Translations under genes and position numbers: made by a program | The notes under the pieces: generated by a model | What the model saw: the letters and a program-made list of their open reading frames with translations, nothing else | Databases searched by the model: none | What the model was told of the DNA's origin: nothing | Shown here: positions 11,679-23,455 of the stretch, in pieces | How the letters are laid out: each line of letters begins with the position of its first letter | How positions within the stretch are numbered: the first letter of the stretch is position 1 | DNA from: Mixophyes australis | Taxonomy: Eukaryota; Chordata; Amphibia; Anura; Limnodynastidae | Assembly: GCA_036250195.1 (NCBI GenBank) | Contig: JAVHZZ010000009.1 | Coordinates: forward strand, 40,763,824-40,827,823 | Direction of reading: 5' to 3' | Length of the DNA stretch: 64,000 nt

Positions 11679-11809
11679 TCCGACGCGAGACTTGGACGTC
11701 ATAGCCTCTGTTTCATTTTTTTTGCCCGCCGGAAATACCCTAACAGTGCTCGGATCCCGCACTGTTCGGGTGGGCTCGGATTAGCGCAATCCGAGCCCGC
11801 TCATCTCTA

Positions 11810-11817
11810 TTTGCCAC
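11810..11817. repeat. 8-bp target-site duplication, right of hAT copy 1
   Basis: TTTGCCAC, identical to 6949-6956. Confidence 0.95.
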
Positions 11818-13558
11818 ATATGTAAGTGTTGCTGCTTTCGCCTAAAGAGGCAAATCTGGGTAGGCATTTCCATATATGATATTGCTGATTTATCTTTAAA
11901 CATATGTTTACTTTTTAAAATACGTAAAAAAGCATAAAATAAGCAACAAGTCCCAGTGCTATAGCCTGCACTTATTACAGTTAAAAAAGGGGACAACAAG
12001 AGGGAGAATCTGGCCACAATGTAACAGATAGACCTACAGCTGGGATCCCACTTTCAAAATGTGAAACCAGCCCTAGTCTTGTCAGTACTGGATAGAATTC
12101 CCTAGAAAATTGGACCAGCAATGTCAATGTCTAAGATACGTGCAGTGAAAACGTGGAAGGCTGCAATTTTGCCATCTACTACAACTGGTAAAGATGTATA
12201 ACTGTCTCAAACAATGTGTCCTATAAATAAAACACATCTACTTATATAGGTGTTTATCTATAATTCTATTGTGTAGCAATGATTTGCTTTAGTGTGAGTG
12301 TCATGCTTAATAGCCAATTTGCGTGATTAATTGTATCAATCAGGAGATCTTTGTAAATGTGATCCTGATTCTATACATAGGGGTCTTTACATCAAGCTTT
12401 TTTGATACTTAAAAGATGCAGAAACTACTTTTAAGTATGTTTGCTATGCATTAACTGCATAGCAAACTGCCTATCGGAGGAGATTTCACAGGCAAATACA
12501 GTGCAGCATCCCAATAGATTACAATGGGGAATGTTCTGCAATGCATCAAGCTTTGATAAGCCTTGCACTGCGCAGACAGATAACACCATCTCAGGATAGC
12601 GTAGCCTGTCATTTCCTATGGGATTCCACTGAAGCTCCTCTAGCTCCGTGGAATCCGGTATAGTGTTAGTGATGTGCGCATGCGCACGGCACATCCTCCA
12701 ATCACCGGCAGAGCTAAGCTGCCAGTAAATAGGAAAAATAGATTGCAGGAGAGGGGTCACTTGGGGCATTTTAGCGGTGCATAAATATGCATCGCTGCAG
12801 TTTGTTTAGGAGCTCCGCATCTTATGGAGGCATAGACTCCACAGAATAAGGAAGTTAAAGTGAATGTTCTTTACTCCTCTTAACATGTTCTCTTTTACTC
12901 CTCTGTTCCTGGTTGCCATATTAGGAGGTACTTCTCTAAATCAGTATGTAGAGAGTGAGTGAAAGCTCTGCATATTTCTCTGCAGAATTACACTGTGTAG
13001 ATTAGTTGAATAGGGGTAGGGGGTTTCATCTGTATCAGATCCCATTAGTACACTGTCTTAAATATCATGGAGAGCCTTGGCTGCATTGGAGTGGGAATGT
13101 AAATACTTTACTTATTAACAGAGTTGCATTGGGATCTTAGGTTAACATTGTATAATACATTTTACTTTCCTGAAAATGTCAATATTGAATTGGATCTATC
13201 TATCCATTGTGAGTATTCCGCCCACAGGAACAAAAGTTTGAGGGGCCACATCACTGATATGGTTGTGTTCTCAGGTAATGATGATCTATTCTTCTAGTAG
13301 TTTTTATAATGGCAGCATTAATCTAGTATTTATGTGGTTGGCATAGAAAACATAGGGGCTTGTATATTTAAATCTGTCATCCATTAGATTTAGCTAAATG
13401 TATAATCTGTTGATAATTTACTTCACGCCTTAATAGTATTTTTACAATTTGTATTTAAATATCCATTACTCCTGAAATAAATAATAGATTAAGAATAATC
13501 ATTCTATTAAATGAAAATGTAACATTTATATGCTCTAGCTAGACATTATACAGGGACT
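11818..13558. other. Unassigned sequence before the ERV
   Basis: Mostly AT-rich. About 12390-12845 is more GC-rich and has a repeat-like look ('catcaagctttttt', 'gatgtgcgcatgcgcac'), but I could not pair termini or find a second copy. No gene was recognised. Confidence 0.4.
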
Positions 13559-13562
13559 ATAG
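13559..13562. repeat. 4-bp target-site duplication of the ERV (left)
   Basis: ATAG directly before the 5' LTR; ATAG recurs directly after the 3' LTR at 21867-21870. Confidence 0.75.
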
Positions 13563-13781
13563 TGTTGAAGTCGTATAATTGGATGAACGAAAGTATATTG
13601 GTTTAATATTGGTTTGCCGTGCGTATTGCGAAGCGTACGCCACGTGTTACTTGACGTGGTGCGTTCGCACGGTAAAATACGCACGCACACACTCGCATTA
13701 CAACAGTTAGTTATTTATATAATTTCATATTGGTTCTGTTACACTGTAATTCAGGAGCAGATAGTATTCGGTTTATTATTA

Positions 13782-13829
<48 letters not shown>

Positions 13830-14449
13830 GTTGATTATATGTACTTTGTAGTGTTATTAAAGGTTTAGGTAATAGGAAAGGTGTCATGCCTGATATCATA
13901 TTGAAGCCCTAATCATCAGCAGCCGTCCGGTGCAGTCGGCGAAGAGATCGCACATTGCATGCTTTAGTTATTGATATTAGAGAGTAAAACCTTTGTATGA
14001 TACTGGCTATGAAAAGGAGCAAACCCCCTGGAGAGAAGACCCCCACCTTTGGATTCCTTAGATTGAATCAACCTATTACCTGTCTGGCCTGGACCCACCC
14101 AACGTCTGGACCTATAGAAACAATCTACGTCATCTCTATTGTTCACAATGAAACACTGACTGTATATATATTAGTTGCATCTCACTGGGGCCTCAGTCAA
14201 CTCTGACACAATATTCTATACAGAATATTGTCCATCGGGTCCGGTGATTGCGCAGCGTGCGCAAGCGATTGCATTTGGTATGTACTTATCTTTTGGTATT
14301 GGCTGTGCTGTACTGTACTTTATCATGATATAATAATGTATTGAATTGTTGACTATTTACATCTGTTAAAAATAAATCACTTTGTGCTTTGGACACACAT
14401 TCAATTGATTGGGCAATGATTATTTTAAAACGATAGAATTACTTTAATA
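13563..14449 (+). repeat. 5' LTR, 887 bp
   Basis: Begins TGTTGAAG and ends CTTTAATA, an imperfect inverted terminal pair with two C-to-T differences from a canonical CTTCAACA end. It contains a (TA)n tract at about 13783-13822 and an AATAAA signal at 14371-14376. It is nearly identical to 20993-21866. The short open frames inside it are identical in both LTRs and are not genes. Confidence 0.93.
14371..14376 (+). promoter_or_regulatory. AATAAA polyadenylation signal in 5' LTR
   Basis: AATAAA followed by 'tcactttgtgctttgg' about 75 bp before the LTR end. The same signal is at 21788-21793 in the 3' LTR. Confidence 0.65.
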
Positions 14450-14452
14450 ATA

Positions 14453-14470
14453 TGGGGGCTCGTGAGTTAG
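14453..14470 (+). promoter_or_regulatory. Primer-binding site, proline-tRNA type
   Basis: TGGGGGCTCGT, three bases after the 5' LTR, matches the first 11 bases of the classical tRNA-Pro primer-binding site. The next bases (gagttag) diverge, so the match is partial. Confidence 0.65.
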
Positions 14471-15456
14471 GAATTACGTTACCGGCAGGTATGCAACGCT
14501 TACGATATTCGGTTCCTCAACAAAGGGTGGATGGACGGACGCGTCGTATAAAGCAGGAAAGAACGTAATACGTCTAATACCTGTGGTTCACTGTGTGTTG
14601 CGAAACCGAATGTCCGTTGTTGCATAGACTGAAGGAACGCTAATTAGAATCTAGGGACAAGAAAGAAAAATGTTTCTTTTTATTGTCGTTTTAATGGTTT
14701 AAAGTGTATTGCATTGCTGTGCGTATGTGTACTTCCTGCTGTGCGTACGCAAACTTCCGGTAAACTTGCCACGTGGTTAAACAATCGTTTTGATAGTTAT
14801 TATACATGCATAGTATAATTACTTGTGAAAGCCTCTGAGACATTATTACTATTGTTGGGAACTTTTGATTTTCTGCGCAGAAAAGGTGTATAGTGTGTGA
14901 TGTTGTAACGTAGATACACTGTTTTATTGTTGAGGTGCTCAGTTGCTGTCTGACGAGGCGGATTGCCCAACTGAAGGACGGTATACAGGGCAGGTATACC
15001 GAATGCGAAAACTGGGTTTTCGCAAAGCGCTACCAATAGATCGCAAGGTTTGCTAATAATTAGTATTGGTAGGCAGTGCGATCCGGTCGCACCGTTAGTG
15101 CGAATTGGTGAAGCAGCTAGGAGGAATTATACTGGAAAGGCAGGTTGATTGTATCGACTTTGCGCTCCCAGCGATAATAAACTCAGCAGATTTTGTGGTT
15201 TAGCCAGGGTATTGAGGAGCTGATAGCCCTTGGGGCCCACAGTGATATTTCTGTATTAGGGAAAAGCGAGTGAGCGCGGCTAAAGGAAATACGTTCACCG
15301 AGGATTATAGATCTCTAGCGGTGAGTATAGCAACAGAGTTGAAATTATTAGGTGGAAAGAACAGAGCATTGCGGTGTGTCTGTATTTCACATTTGGCCGG
15401 AAGGAACAGAGCATTGCGGTGTGTCTGTGTTCCAGGTAGAAGGTATATTGTTCAAC
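14471..15456 (+). other. ERV leader
   Basis: No long open frame. A direct repeat of about 37 bp, containing 'gaacagagcattgcggtgtg', occurs at 15358-15390 and 15405-15437, just upstream of the gag start. The packaging signal and splice donor cannot be placed by eye. Confidence 0.5.
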
Positions 15457-17122
15457 ATGGGTGCTAAGCATACGCTAGAGATGGTCAGTGTACTGCCTAA
15501 GGAAGGCCCTATTGAGTCAGCGAGGTTTCTCATGTGTGCAAAATATGGTGCATACGCAACTGTGTATTGTGACACGTGGGTCGAAATGACCAAAGAATGT
15601 GATAGGCCTTTCCCAACAACAGGGAGTTTTAATGCAGAGGTGCTAAATACCGTAAAAGATAAGGTACGGTTGATTAAGTCAACGAAAGTGAGAAATGCAC
15701 ATAATCATTGTTTAAAATCGTGGCAAATGGAAGGTAACACGTGGCAGAGCAGCGAACGCACAGCGGAAGTGAGTGTAAGGAAAAACACGTGTTCAAGCGG
15801 AAGTAAGTGTACCGGAAACAAGCATTCCGGAAGTGTGCGTTGCAAAGCGTGGCGAACTGAGCGCAAACACGCCCCCGATAAATTCGGTCGGGGCGGGAAG
15901 TACAGCCAATACCAAAAATGTAAAAACTGTAACTAGTAACTTGTATGTTGTTTTAAGTAACGTTAAAAGTAATGTTTCAGGACAAAGAAGAGGAACGGTC
16001 CCACCAGCAGGGGCAGCTGCTGAAAGTGGTGAGAGTAATGAAAAGGTTAACACAGGGGGGGACATCCATTTTACTGCAGCAGCAATTTCAGCAACTAGTT
16101 TCAGTGATTTGGTAGACTTACATCCTGTCTGCACAGCAGCAGTTCCCAGTGGGAAAGCAGACAGGAATAGTGATGTTCCCTTAAAACATGTAGCAAAGCA
16201 TGATCCATGCACTAGGTCTGAAACATTTTCAATTTTGTCTGATTTCCCTGATCCTAGGAAAGATTTGACCAAATGTCAGCAGTTTATTAGATATTATGGT
16301 AATGTGTATGAGCCAACTAATAACGATTGGCGAGTATTATTGAAGACCTGTCTTCCTCTCAATACTGACATACAAAAGTTCATTAAGGATTGTATGTTGG
16401 AGGAGGATGAATCCTTAACCGAGGATGATAATCAGGACAATATTAGACATATAATCACACAGTTGGCCACATATTTCCCAGTGATAGTGGACTGGAGTAA
16501 AATTTTTAGTATCCAGCAAAAAGATAGTGAAAATGCAGCAGACTATTTTTGCAGAGCTTTGATAACAATGGGCAAATGTACTGGGGTACCAGACATAAAA
16601 GATAATCTATATTACAGAGAAGTTGCTGTTAAAGTTCTAATGGATGGCCTCAGGGAAAACTTGAAAAGAAGGGTGCAAACTTCATTACCATACTGGAAAG
16701 GAACCACTGTAAGTGCTCTCAGGGAGTCAGCTATAGAACATGATAAAAGTATAAACAAACAGAAAGAGACACTAAGTAATAGGGTAATGATGATAAGTAT
16801 CCCAGCACTAGAGGGACTGCACACACGACCACCAGAATACAACCCACATAACAGGAAACCCAGAATAGTGAGATGTTACAATTGCAGAGAAGAAGGACAC
16901 ATTAGGAAAGATTGTAAAAAGGAAGAGAAACAACACGAGTTGAGGAAGTGTTTTCAAGGCAATAAAATAGGACACCTAGCAAAACATTGTGAAGACATGA
17001 CAGGGACGTGCTTCTACTGCCATAAGAAGGGACACATGAGTAGGAACTGTGTAGAGAGAAGAATGAATACCTGGGTTGGAAATCACATAGACATCCACAA
17101 AGGAGGCGTACACTTCTCTTAG
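15457..17122 (+). pseudogene. gag: Retroviral gag (matrix, capsid, nucleocapsid), one frame change
   Basis: Gag is the structural polyprotein that assembles the particle. The start is the ATG at 15457 because it gives Met-Gly, the N-myristoylation context, and a matrix-like domain. That frame is open to TAG at 15934-15936. The capsid and nucleocapsid lie in the +1-shifted frame 15833-17122, which opens without its own ATG, so the two overlapping frames are one gene split by an indel. Within the second frame (429 codons), the capsid begins near residue 130. A major-homology-like stretch (Q-x3-E-x3-D-F/Y) sits near residues 228-240. Three zinc knuckles follow at residues 348-361, 373-386 and 393-406. 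Knuckles 1 and 3 are complete CCHC boxes; knuckle 2 has Gly in place of the second Cys. Typical gamma/epsilon Gags have one knuckle, so three is unusual. A protease or pol frame does not follow. Confidence 0.85.
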
Positions 17123-17959
17123 AGGTTCCCCTTTAATTGATTGCACACTCTGTAACAACTAATATTCTGGGGGAGAAATATAGCCGACTCTAGAGTTAAT
17201 CTGTGGTGAGCATTAAGGTGAAAAATGTAGAAAGAAACTTATTTTTTTTAAAAGTAATCTTTGTTGATTTTGTTTGTTCGTTTTATGTTGTCACATGTTT
17301 GTTTTCCTAAATCGCTAGCCGACGGCAAAGAATAGAAATGTTTGTTTTGTTTGCTGTTTTAAGATAACTATCTTGTTTTTCTTTTCACAGATAAAAGGGA
17401 CACAAAAGAAGTATAGACAAGTGTTTAAAAGGGGTGAGATAGAGAAATAGAAGAATTACTCTTGAAAGACTAATTAACAATAGACAATTGGAACCCTCTT
17501 TTGTTTTAGGCTGCAGTGACTCATGATAATTTGTTTGGCTGAGAATCATTATCCAACAATGAAGTATGTACATACTTTGCTCCAAAATATCGTTTTATGT
17601 ATCTCAGAGAAAATATGAGTCACTAAGAGTACATTTTTCACATTTCTCTATTATAAGTTAGAAAAGTCCGTTGAAAAGGTATGTAGTCAATGAGATACCG
17701 AGTTCTTAATGAACAAATGACGGACGACACTGGATTGCACTGTTAAGAACCCCTAGTCAAGTATGGGGAGGGGTCATAGTTAGCAAATAGCTAAGGGGAA
17801 CAGTGGAATGAATACAGCCATTTCCCCATAGAGTCAGAGTCCAATCCAGCTGTCATTTTGTTGTAAAAAAATCTCCCTTTCTACATGTATGTTTGTATTC
17901 AAACCTTTGTATTCCCATCATTCATTGCTTTCCTATTTCTCATTCTTTACACAAACGCT

Positions 17960-17990
<31 letters not shown>

Positions 17991-20980
17991 CGCTCCCTCT
18001 CTCTCCCTCTCTCTCCCTCTCTCTCCCTCTCTCTCCCTCTCTCTCCCTCTGCTCTGGTAGAGATAAAATCAGACAGTCTCAACAATGGGGCTAAAACATA
18101 TTTTTATGTTTTTACATAAGACAAATTCAGAGATACACACACTAGATTGACATAAGTCACAGAAACAGTCAGGGGTTTTGTTTTCATGTGTATAGAAACT
18201 GCTGATTTTTAAGCAGAAAGGTTCTGTTGTGGAAATATGATTCATGTTTTATAGATTGCATATCTGTTTTGTTTTTTGTTTTTTTGTTGTTTTGGTTCGT
18301 GCCTCCTGTACAAAAATGTGCCTTTTTATGGATGCACAAAGGGTGGAGACAGGAGATTGCTAGAGGATAGGCATACAGATATGCATCTCTGTGTAGAACA
18401 TTGGAGTAGGATTTTTACCACAAGATACGACATAATGTGAAACCCTAGAAAATGTAGAATTTTCATGTTTTATAATTTTCACTGTTAGACAGGCATGTAC
18501 TGGATACTGTTATATTTGAAGAAAGTGTTATAGAAAGAGACCTCTTTGCCTTTCCCACTTAGTCAAGTAGCTGAATATGAGGTACTGAGAATGACGTGAG
18601 TTGGCAGAGGGAAAATCGATTGATATACATTGGTCTTTAGCATTTTTCTAGTCTAGAGGGCGATGTTGAGGTGACTGAGAAATCGTTTTATAGCAATACC
18701 AGCACATGATTAGGACACTACATAGAGGACTTTATACAGTGACACAGTTACCAACTGAAGTAGCTGCTAGTAAGGTCCACACTTACACGCACAACCATAC
18801 ATGGCTGTCACACCAGGGAGAACATAGCTGTCAAATAGACAGCAGGGTTTTATGTGACAGCTAACAAATCTATGTTTTGTTTTGTTTTTCGTTGTATTGT
18901 TTTAGTTTTAAGAAAGGTGAACACACACACACACAGGCACGCATACACATATTGGTTAATATAGGAAGATTTGTGTTACCCGAGGGATAAACTGTCTGGA
19001 AGGTGAAGAGATGTGGTGAGGAGTCTGGTGGACTCTGGAGAGATGGACAAGGTAGACCAATAGAGCCATCCCATATCCCTCCTGCTGATGGGTTTTCCTC
19101 CAGGTAAAACAAATACACGTCATCCAATTACCACCATGCAGGATCCTCAAGTATACACAGGTGTACCAATGAAATATGTCTGGGTAGAGGTGTATTGAAA
19201 TGTGTCTAATGTATTACTGTATCATACTCAAAGCTTTTGTTATTTAATGTGATAGTCCTAGAGTTATAATAGATGATAGGGGTATTCATGTTGTTGATAA
19301 TAGATGTATAATGTATGAGTAGTGGTAACAAATCACATACTTTCAGTTAGCCATAAACCAGTGTGAACATAAAGTAGTGGTACTCGGTAGAATGAATTGA
19401 ATAGAATAAGAGTTGGAACTTGATTGAAGTGCCACTAGTCCTTTCCCGCTACCAAGAGATCACCCCTGGGCAGACTCCTAACCTGTCAGTTTTTGAAATG
19501 TTCTTGACCCCTCGTGAGATGAGATTGTAACTGGGAGGCTAGGTTAGACCTTGAGAGAAGTAAAATAGCGAGACAGTAACCAAGAACGTCCAAAACACTG
19601 TTTCCTGAAAGGTCACACTAACTGTCAGGATGTTGGATCGGGAGAGTAAGTTGTGGAGCAGAAATTTCTTAAGCTTAGGTTATTTGCCAGACAGGTACCA
19701 GGTGTAGGCTACCAGCCTCACGGCTTTAAGGGTAGCAGAGACACACTGGTGCCCATACCACCCACTGCAGAGGGGCCAACACTCAGAGAAGGGTCCAAGG
19801 GCACTCATGAGTCTGTACTGGAAGGCCTCGAATGCAGTTAGTAGCACCTGAGCCAAAGGCTAAGACTGTTGTCCAGCATGAAGTTGTAGTTTTTCCTGTT
19901 TTGTGTTCTCTCATTTCATTTTCTTCTCAGGGCGGTTAATTCTTTCGATTATTGGCAGGTGACAGAGACTGGTTCAGGTAGTGATAAGGAGGTATTGGGG
20001 AGGAAGAAGTTAGTAGCATAATCAGTCCAGTCAATTACTCTATTCAATTCAGGGGTAAAGGAAAATTTAGAAACCTTGGAGCTTGGAGAAAGTGCGAGGG
20101 GCTATTGTCTGAGTAGCATTACGTCCGTAAGTACGGCGACCCCATAGTTAAAAAAAAAAAAAGGGAGACACACCCAGCGATGCCAGTCCAGTAATATTCG
20201 GACTTGAGCAGGCATCCTTGAGAATGATTATCATTTTTGGGAGGGTAAGGTTTTAGACCAAACAAAGTGCTGGGCGTGCTCACGCGTGCCTCAGTGATTA
20301 TATCAAGTAGGATTAGTTCTCTTTCCACTAAATATTCTTGAGGTACCCGAACTATGGGTGGGAGGTCACTAGGGGAAAAAGTAGGACACCTAGGTCCCTT
20401 AGTCTGAAGTCTCCCAATGCTTTACAAGCTGATCACTGTTAAATCTGAGTATTGGGAGACTGGGAAGAACGAACAGACAATAGCCCACCCACAAGTGTTG
20501 ATGAAAAGAACTGGTGACATTATTAGATGTGTGTATATTAACGCAAGCTGAAAGAGATTGCATATGACATTATTGATAGACATAGGATGATGCTATTGAT
20601 GAACATGAAGTGTTTAAATGTATTCTGAGCTTAAAGACATGCGTTGGACAGAAGAACCTGTTAAACTTGAAGAACTGTAGTAGAGAATTCTGTATAGCTG
20701 ATACACGTTCTACTGTACCTTGTACCTTTCCAAATAATGTATTAAGTGTTTTATTGCACCCTTGAAGGGCATACAAAAAGTTATCTCCAAGCTCCAGAAG
20801 TGTACGGTTTATAGTAAAAGAAGAAGTCGTTTAGAGGATTAAGACTCTCTCTTATGATAACTTGTTTAGATCTACAAACAGTGTGGACATACACCAAAGG
20901 GGATTTGTATTACATAACAATGAAACGTGGTACTGAGATCCTGCTTATAACATCTTTAAGGTGATAGTTTATTGTACTAT
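17123..20980 (+). other. ERV interior without recognisable pol or env
   Basis: About 3.9 kb with only short open frames and no reverse transcriptase, integrase or envelope motif that I can see. It holds a strong pyrimidine tract ending in CAG at 17391 (a possible splice acceptor), a (CT)n/(CTCCCT)n tract at 17962-18052, a short (CA)n at about 18917-18935, and two minus-strand open frames (18870-19150 and 20119-20328) without family resemblance. It may be decayed pol/env or unrelated filler. Confidence 0.5.
17962..18052. repeat. (CT)n / (CTCCCT)n microsatellite
   Basis: About 90 bp of CT dinucleotides passing into CTCCCTCT units inside the ERV. The Ser/Leu-rich ORFs across it are artefacts. 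Confidence 0.95.
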
Positions 20981-20992
20981 CAAAGGGTGGAC
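20981..20992 (+). promoter_or_regulatory. Polypurine tract of the ERV
   Basis: 'caaagggtggac' abuts the 3' LTR start, the expected place and composition for the plus-strand primer. Confidence 0.7.
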
Positions 20993-21215
20993 TGTTGAAG
21001 TCGTATAATTGGATGAACGAAAGTATATTGGTTTAATATTGGTTTGCCGTGCGTATTGCGAAGCGTACACCACGTGTTACGTGACGTGGTGCGTTCGCAA
21101 CGGTAAAATACGCACGCACACACTCGCATTACAACAGTTAGTTATTTATATAATTTCATATTGGTTCTGTTACACTGTAATTCAGGAGCAGATAGTATTC
21201 GGTTTATTATTAGTC

Positions 21216-21246
<31 letters not shown>

Positions 21247-21866
21247 GTTGATTATATGTACTTTGTAGTGTTATTAAAGGTTTAGGTAATAGGAAAGGTG
21301 TCATGCCTGATATCATATTGAAGCCCTAATCATCAGCAGCCGTCCGGTGCAGTCGGCGAAGAGATCGCACATTGCATGCTTTAGTTATTGATATTAGAGA
21401 GTAAAACCTTTGTATGATACTGGCTATGAAAAGGAGCAAACCCCCTGGAGAGAAGACCCCCACCTTTGGATTCCTTAGATTGAATCAACCTATTACCTGT
21501 CTGGCCTGGACCCACCCAACGTCTGGACCTATAGAAACAATCTACGTCATCTCTATTGTTCACAATGAAACACTGACTGTATATATATTAGTTGCATCTC
21601 ACTGGGGCCTCAGTCAACTCTGACACAATATTCTATACAGAATATTGTCCATCGGGTCCGGTGATTGCGCAGCGTGCGCAAGCGATTGCATTTGGTATGT
21701 ACTTATCTTTTGGTATTGGCTGTGCTGTACTGTACTTTATCATGATATAATAATGTATTGAATTGTTGACTATTTACATCTGTTAAAAATAAATCACTTT
21801 GTGCTTTGGACACACATTCAATTGATTGGGCAATGATTATTTTAAAACGATAGAATTACTTTAATA
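20993..21866 (+). repeat. 3' LTR, 874 bp
   Basis: Same ends as the 5' LTR. Visible differences are a shorter (TA)n tract, two substitutions (in the regions near 21069 and 21081) and a one-base indel near 21100. AATAAA is at 21788-21793. It is followed directly by ATAG (21867-21870). Confidence 0.93.
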
Positions 21867-21870
21867 ATAG

Positions 21871-22335
21871 ATACATAAAACAGCTTTTTGAAGTGGAATT
21901 AAGTTCAAGTGTATCATATTCATCATCCATAACTAAGTAAAGAGTCAGTTTTCATAGCTAGTGGAAAACCAAAAGACATATGAGGACAATCCCATCCTCA
22001 CCTGTGTGCCCTGTGGCTTTACATGACTTCATGTTTCCAAAGTGCATTTATATTTAGTTATTTTTCCATTCTCGGGAATTTTAAAAAAAACGTACTTATT
22101 ATGTACATCATATTTGTTTTTATTTCTTTTAACGTGTGTCTTATTTTAATAAAAGTGCCCTTATAATGATTGTCTGGTGCAAACTTTATTTTAAGTAAAC
22201 ATTCTGAATCAGCGCTTTTTGGCACAACAATTGCTTTTTGAGTACTCCTGCTGCTATATGCTTTGGCTGTGATGTTAGAGTTTTTGGACTTCTAATGTTT
22301 GGCATTGCAGCTTTTGCCAAAGTTGTTTTATTTAG
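21871..22335. other. AT-rich flank, nothing recognised
   Basis: Short open frames only. Confidence 0.45.
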
Positions 22336-22530
22336 TAGAGATGAGTGGTTCGGATTACTTGAAATCATGAACAATCCGACATTGGGGATCCGAGTTGTGA
22401 TTCGGTTTCTCTGAATCACAACTCGGCAAAACGTCATTTATGTGATTTTTTTTCGCCACCTTTTGTATATATAGTCCGCCCTCATTCTCTCAAGTGCCAT
22501 TTTAGAACAGAGAGCGTGTATGGAGGAGGT
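22336..22530 (+). mobile_element. hAT terminus, promoter-end fragment
   Basis: Starts TAGAGATGAGTGGTTCGGAT, the same class of terminus as hAT copy 3 (TAGAGATGAGC), followed by GC-richer subterminal sequence with a 'ccgagttgtgattcggtttc' hairpin. No matching 3' terminus or TSD was found, so the right limit is approximate. Confidence 0.55.
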
Positions 22531-23190
22531 TAGCTGTGGTTCATTAAGTGTGAACCATGAATTGTAAAGCAGCTATATACAGAATAGTCAGCTACAATAG
22601 TTTGCTGATCAGTTGCTTTTAATTTCAAACTTAAATACACTTTACACAGACTAGTGGCTACTGCAGGAAGAAAGTTGACTGAAGTGTTCTCAAAATCCAA
22701 ACACTATTTGTCATATTCAATCTCAAATAAACCATCAGCTCTTTATGTAAGGAGCAGGCTTAAACAGGAAATTTCTGATGAATGTGCAATTTGTCAAAAA
22801 AAAAAAGGAAACTAGCTAACATTCCATACACCACCAGCAATGGCTAGACAAGGCTCAGACTATGCTCACTTTTTGCTAGTAGGGGTCTTACTACTGCTAT
22901 TACTGTTAAACGTACAAGAAAGTGCATCTTCCTCAACTTCACATAGACCATCTTGTGGCTCAGAGTGTATGTCTGTGTTACAATCTAAAGGAAACCTGTG
23001 TCAATTCCAATTGGCACCAGCAGACTAGGGGCGCAGAGCCTAACGAGTTCCACCACAAACCGCCGCAAGGCAGGATGGGCTTTGCTGTCGAAAACTCGTA
23101 GGTAGCGGCCTCCTGGACTGCCTTGGAACGTAACAACATGGTAAAAGTAAGAGATAAGTACCTTGGGGGTACTGCGTAAAAAGGAACAAG
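22531..23190. other. Unassigned sequence
   Basis: Possibly the interior of the truncated hAT that starts at 22336. The ATG frame at 22840-23028 has a Leu-rich stretch but no support as a gene. Confidence 0.35.
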
Positions 23191-23194
23191 CCAG

Positions 23195-23455
23195 AAACTG
23201 GTACATGGAGGATCAGGCGGAGGATCTTCAGACAGGCCAGTACGGTACACAGGCAATCAGGCATATATTGGTCAGATAGGCAGGGTATTGTACACAGAGG
23301 ATCAGGCAGCACTTATTTAGACAGGCAAGGATCGGCACACAGAAGGTCGTGCAGCACTTGGTCAGACAAGCAAGGTAGGATACACAGGAGATCAGGAAGC
23401 ACTTGGTAAGACAGGCAGGTACGGTACACAAGAGATCAGGCAATAGGCACACACA
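23195..23455. repeat. Minisatellite, about 45-48 bp unit
   Basis: About five to six degenerate units with 'ggtcagacaagcaaggta' and 'cacaggagatcagg' blocks. All minus frames are partly open, giving spurious repetitive Cys/Leu ORFs. Confidence 0.75.

Larger units (their letters stand above)
6957..11809 (-). mobile_element. hAT transposon family A, copy 1 (4,853 bp, near full length)
   Basis: The element is bounded by TTTGCCAC duplications at 6949-6956 and 11810-11817. Termini are TAGGGGTGTGC on the left and, read inward from the right, TAGAGATGAGC. It is oriented so that the transposase reads on the minus strand, with the promoter end at 11809. Internal layout from the promoter end: conserved subterminal region with TCTCGCGAGA (11669-11678), AT-rich block, 49-52 bp tandem array (10822-11335), transposase pseudogene (7750-10815), then a 3' region holding a duplicated roughly 170-bp segment with a hairpin (7380-7700). 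The same family recurs at 29387-34622 and 48163-51374. It is the most complete copy in the window and the best source for the family's coding plan. Confidence 0.93.
13563..21866 (+). mobile_element. Endogenous retrovirus, gag-bearing, lacking recognisable pol and env
   Basis: A complete LTR-to-LTR provirus of 8,304 bp flanked by ATAG. Order: 5' LTR (13563-14449), primer-binding site starting at 14453, leader, gag (15457-17122, broken by one frame change), 3.9 kb without recognisable coding, polypurine tract (20981-20992), 3' LTR (20993-21866). The Gag matrix and capsid layout and the proline-type primer site point to the gamma/epsilon-like (class I) retroviruses common in amphibians. The two LTRs differ by only about three changes outside a (TA)n tract, so the insertion is recent. 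With no reverse transcriptase of its own in view, it would have depended on a helper element. Confidence 0.9.

Noticed and set aside
13614..14206. Open frames inside the LTRs
   Set aside because: Present identically in both LTRs, short, partly built of (TA)n; regulatory DNA, not coding.
22840..23028. ATG ORF with a Leu-rich, signal-peptide-like stretch
   Set aside because: Tempting as a small secreted peptide, but it has no cleavage-site context, mature domain or splice structure, and lies next to a truncated hAT terminus.
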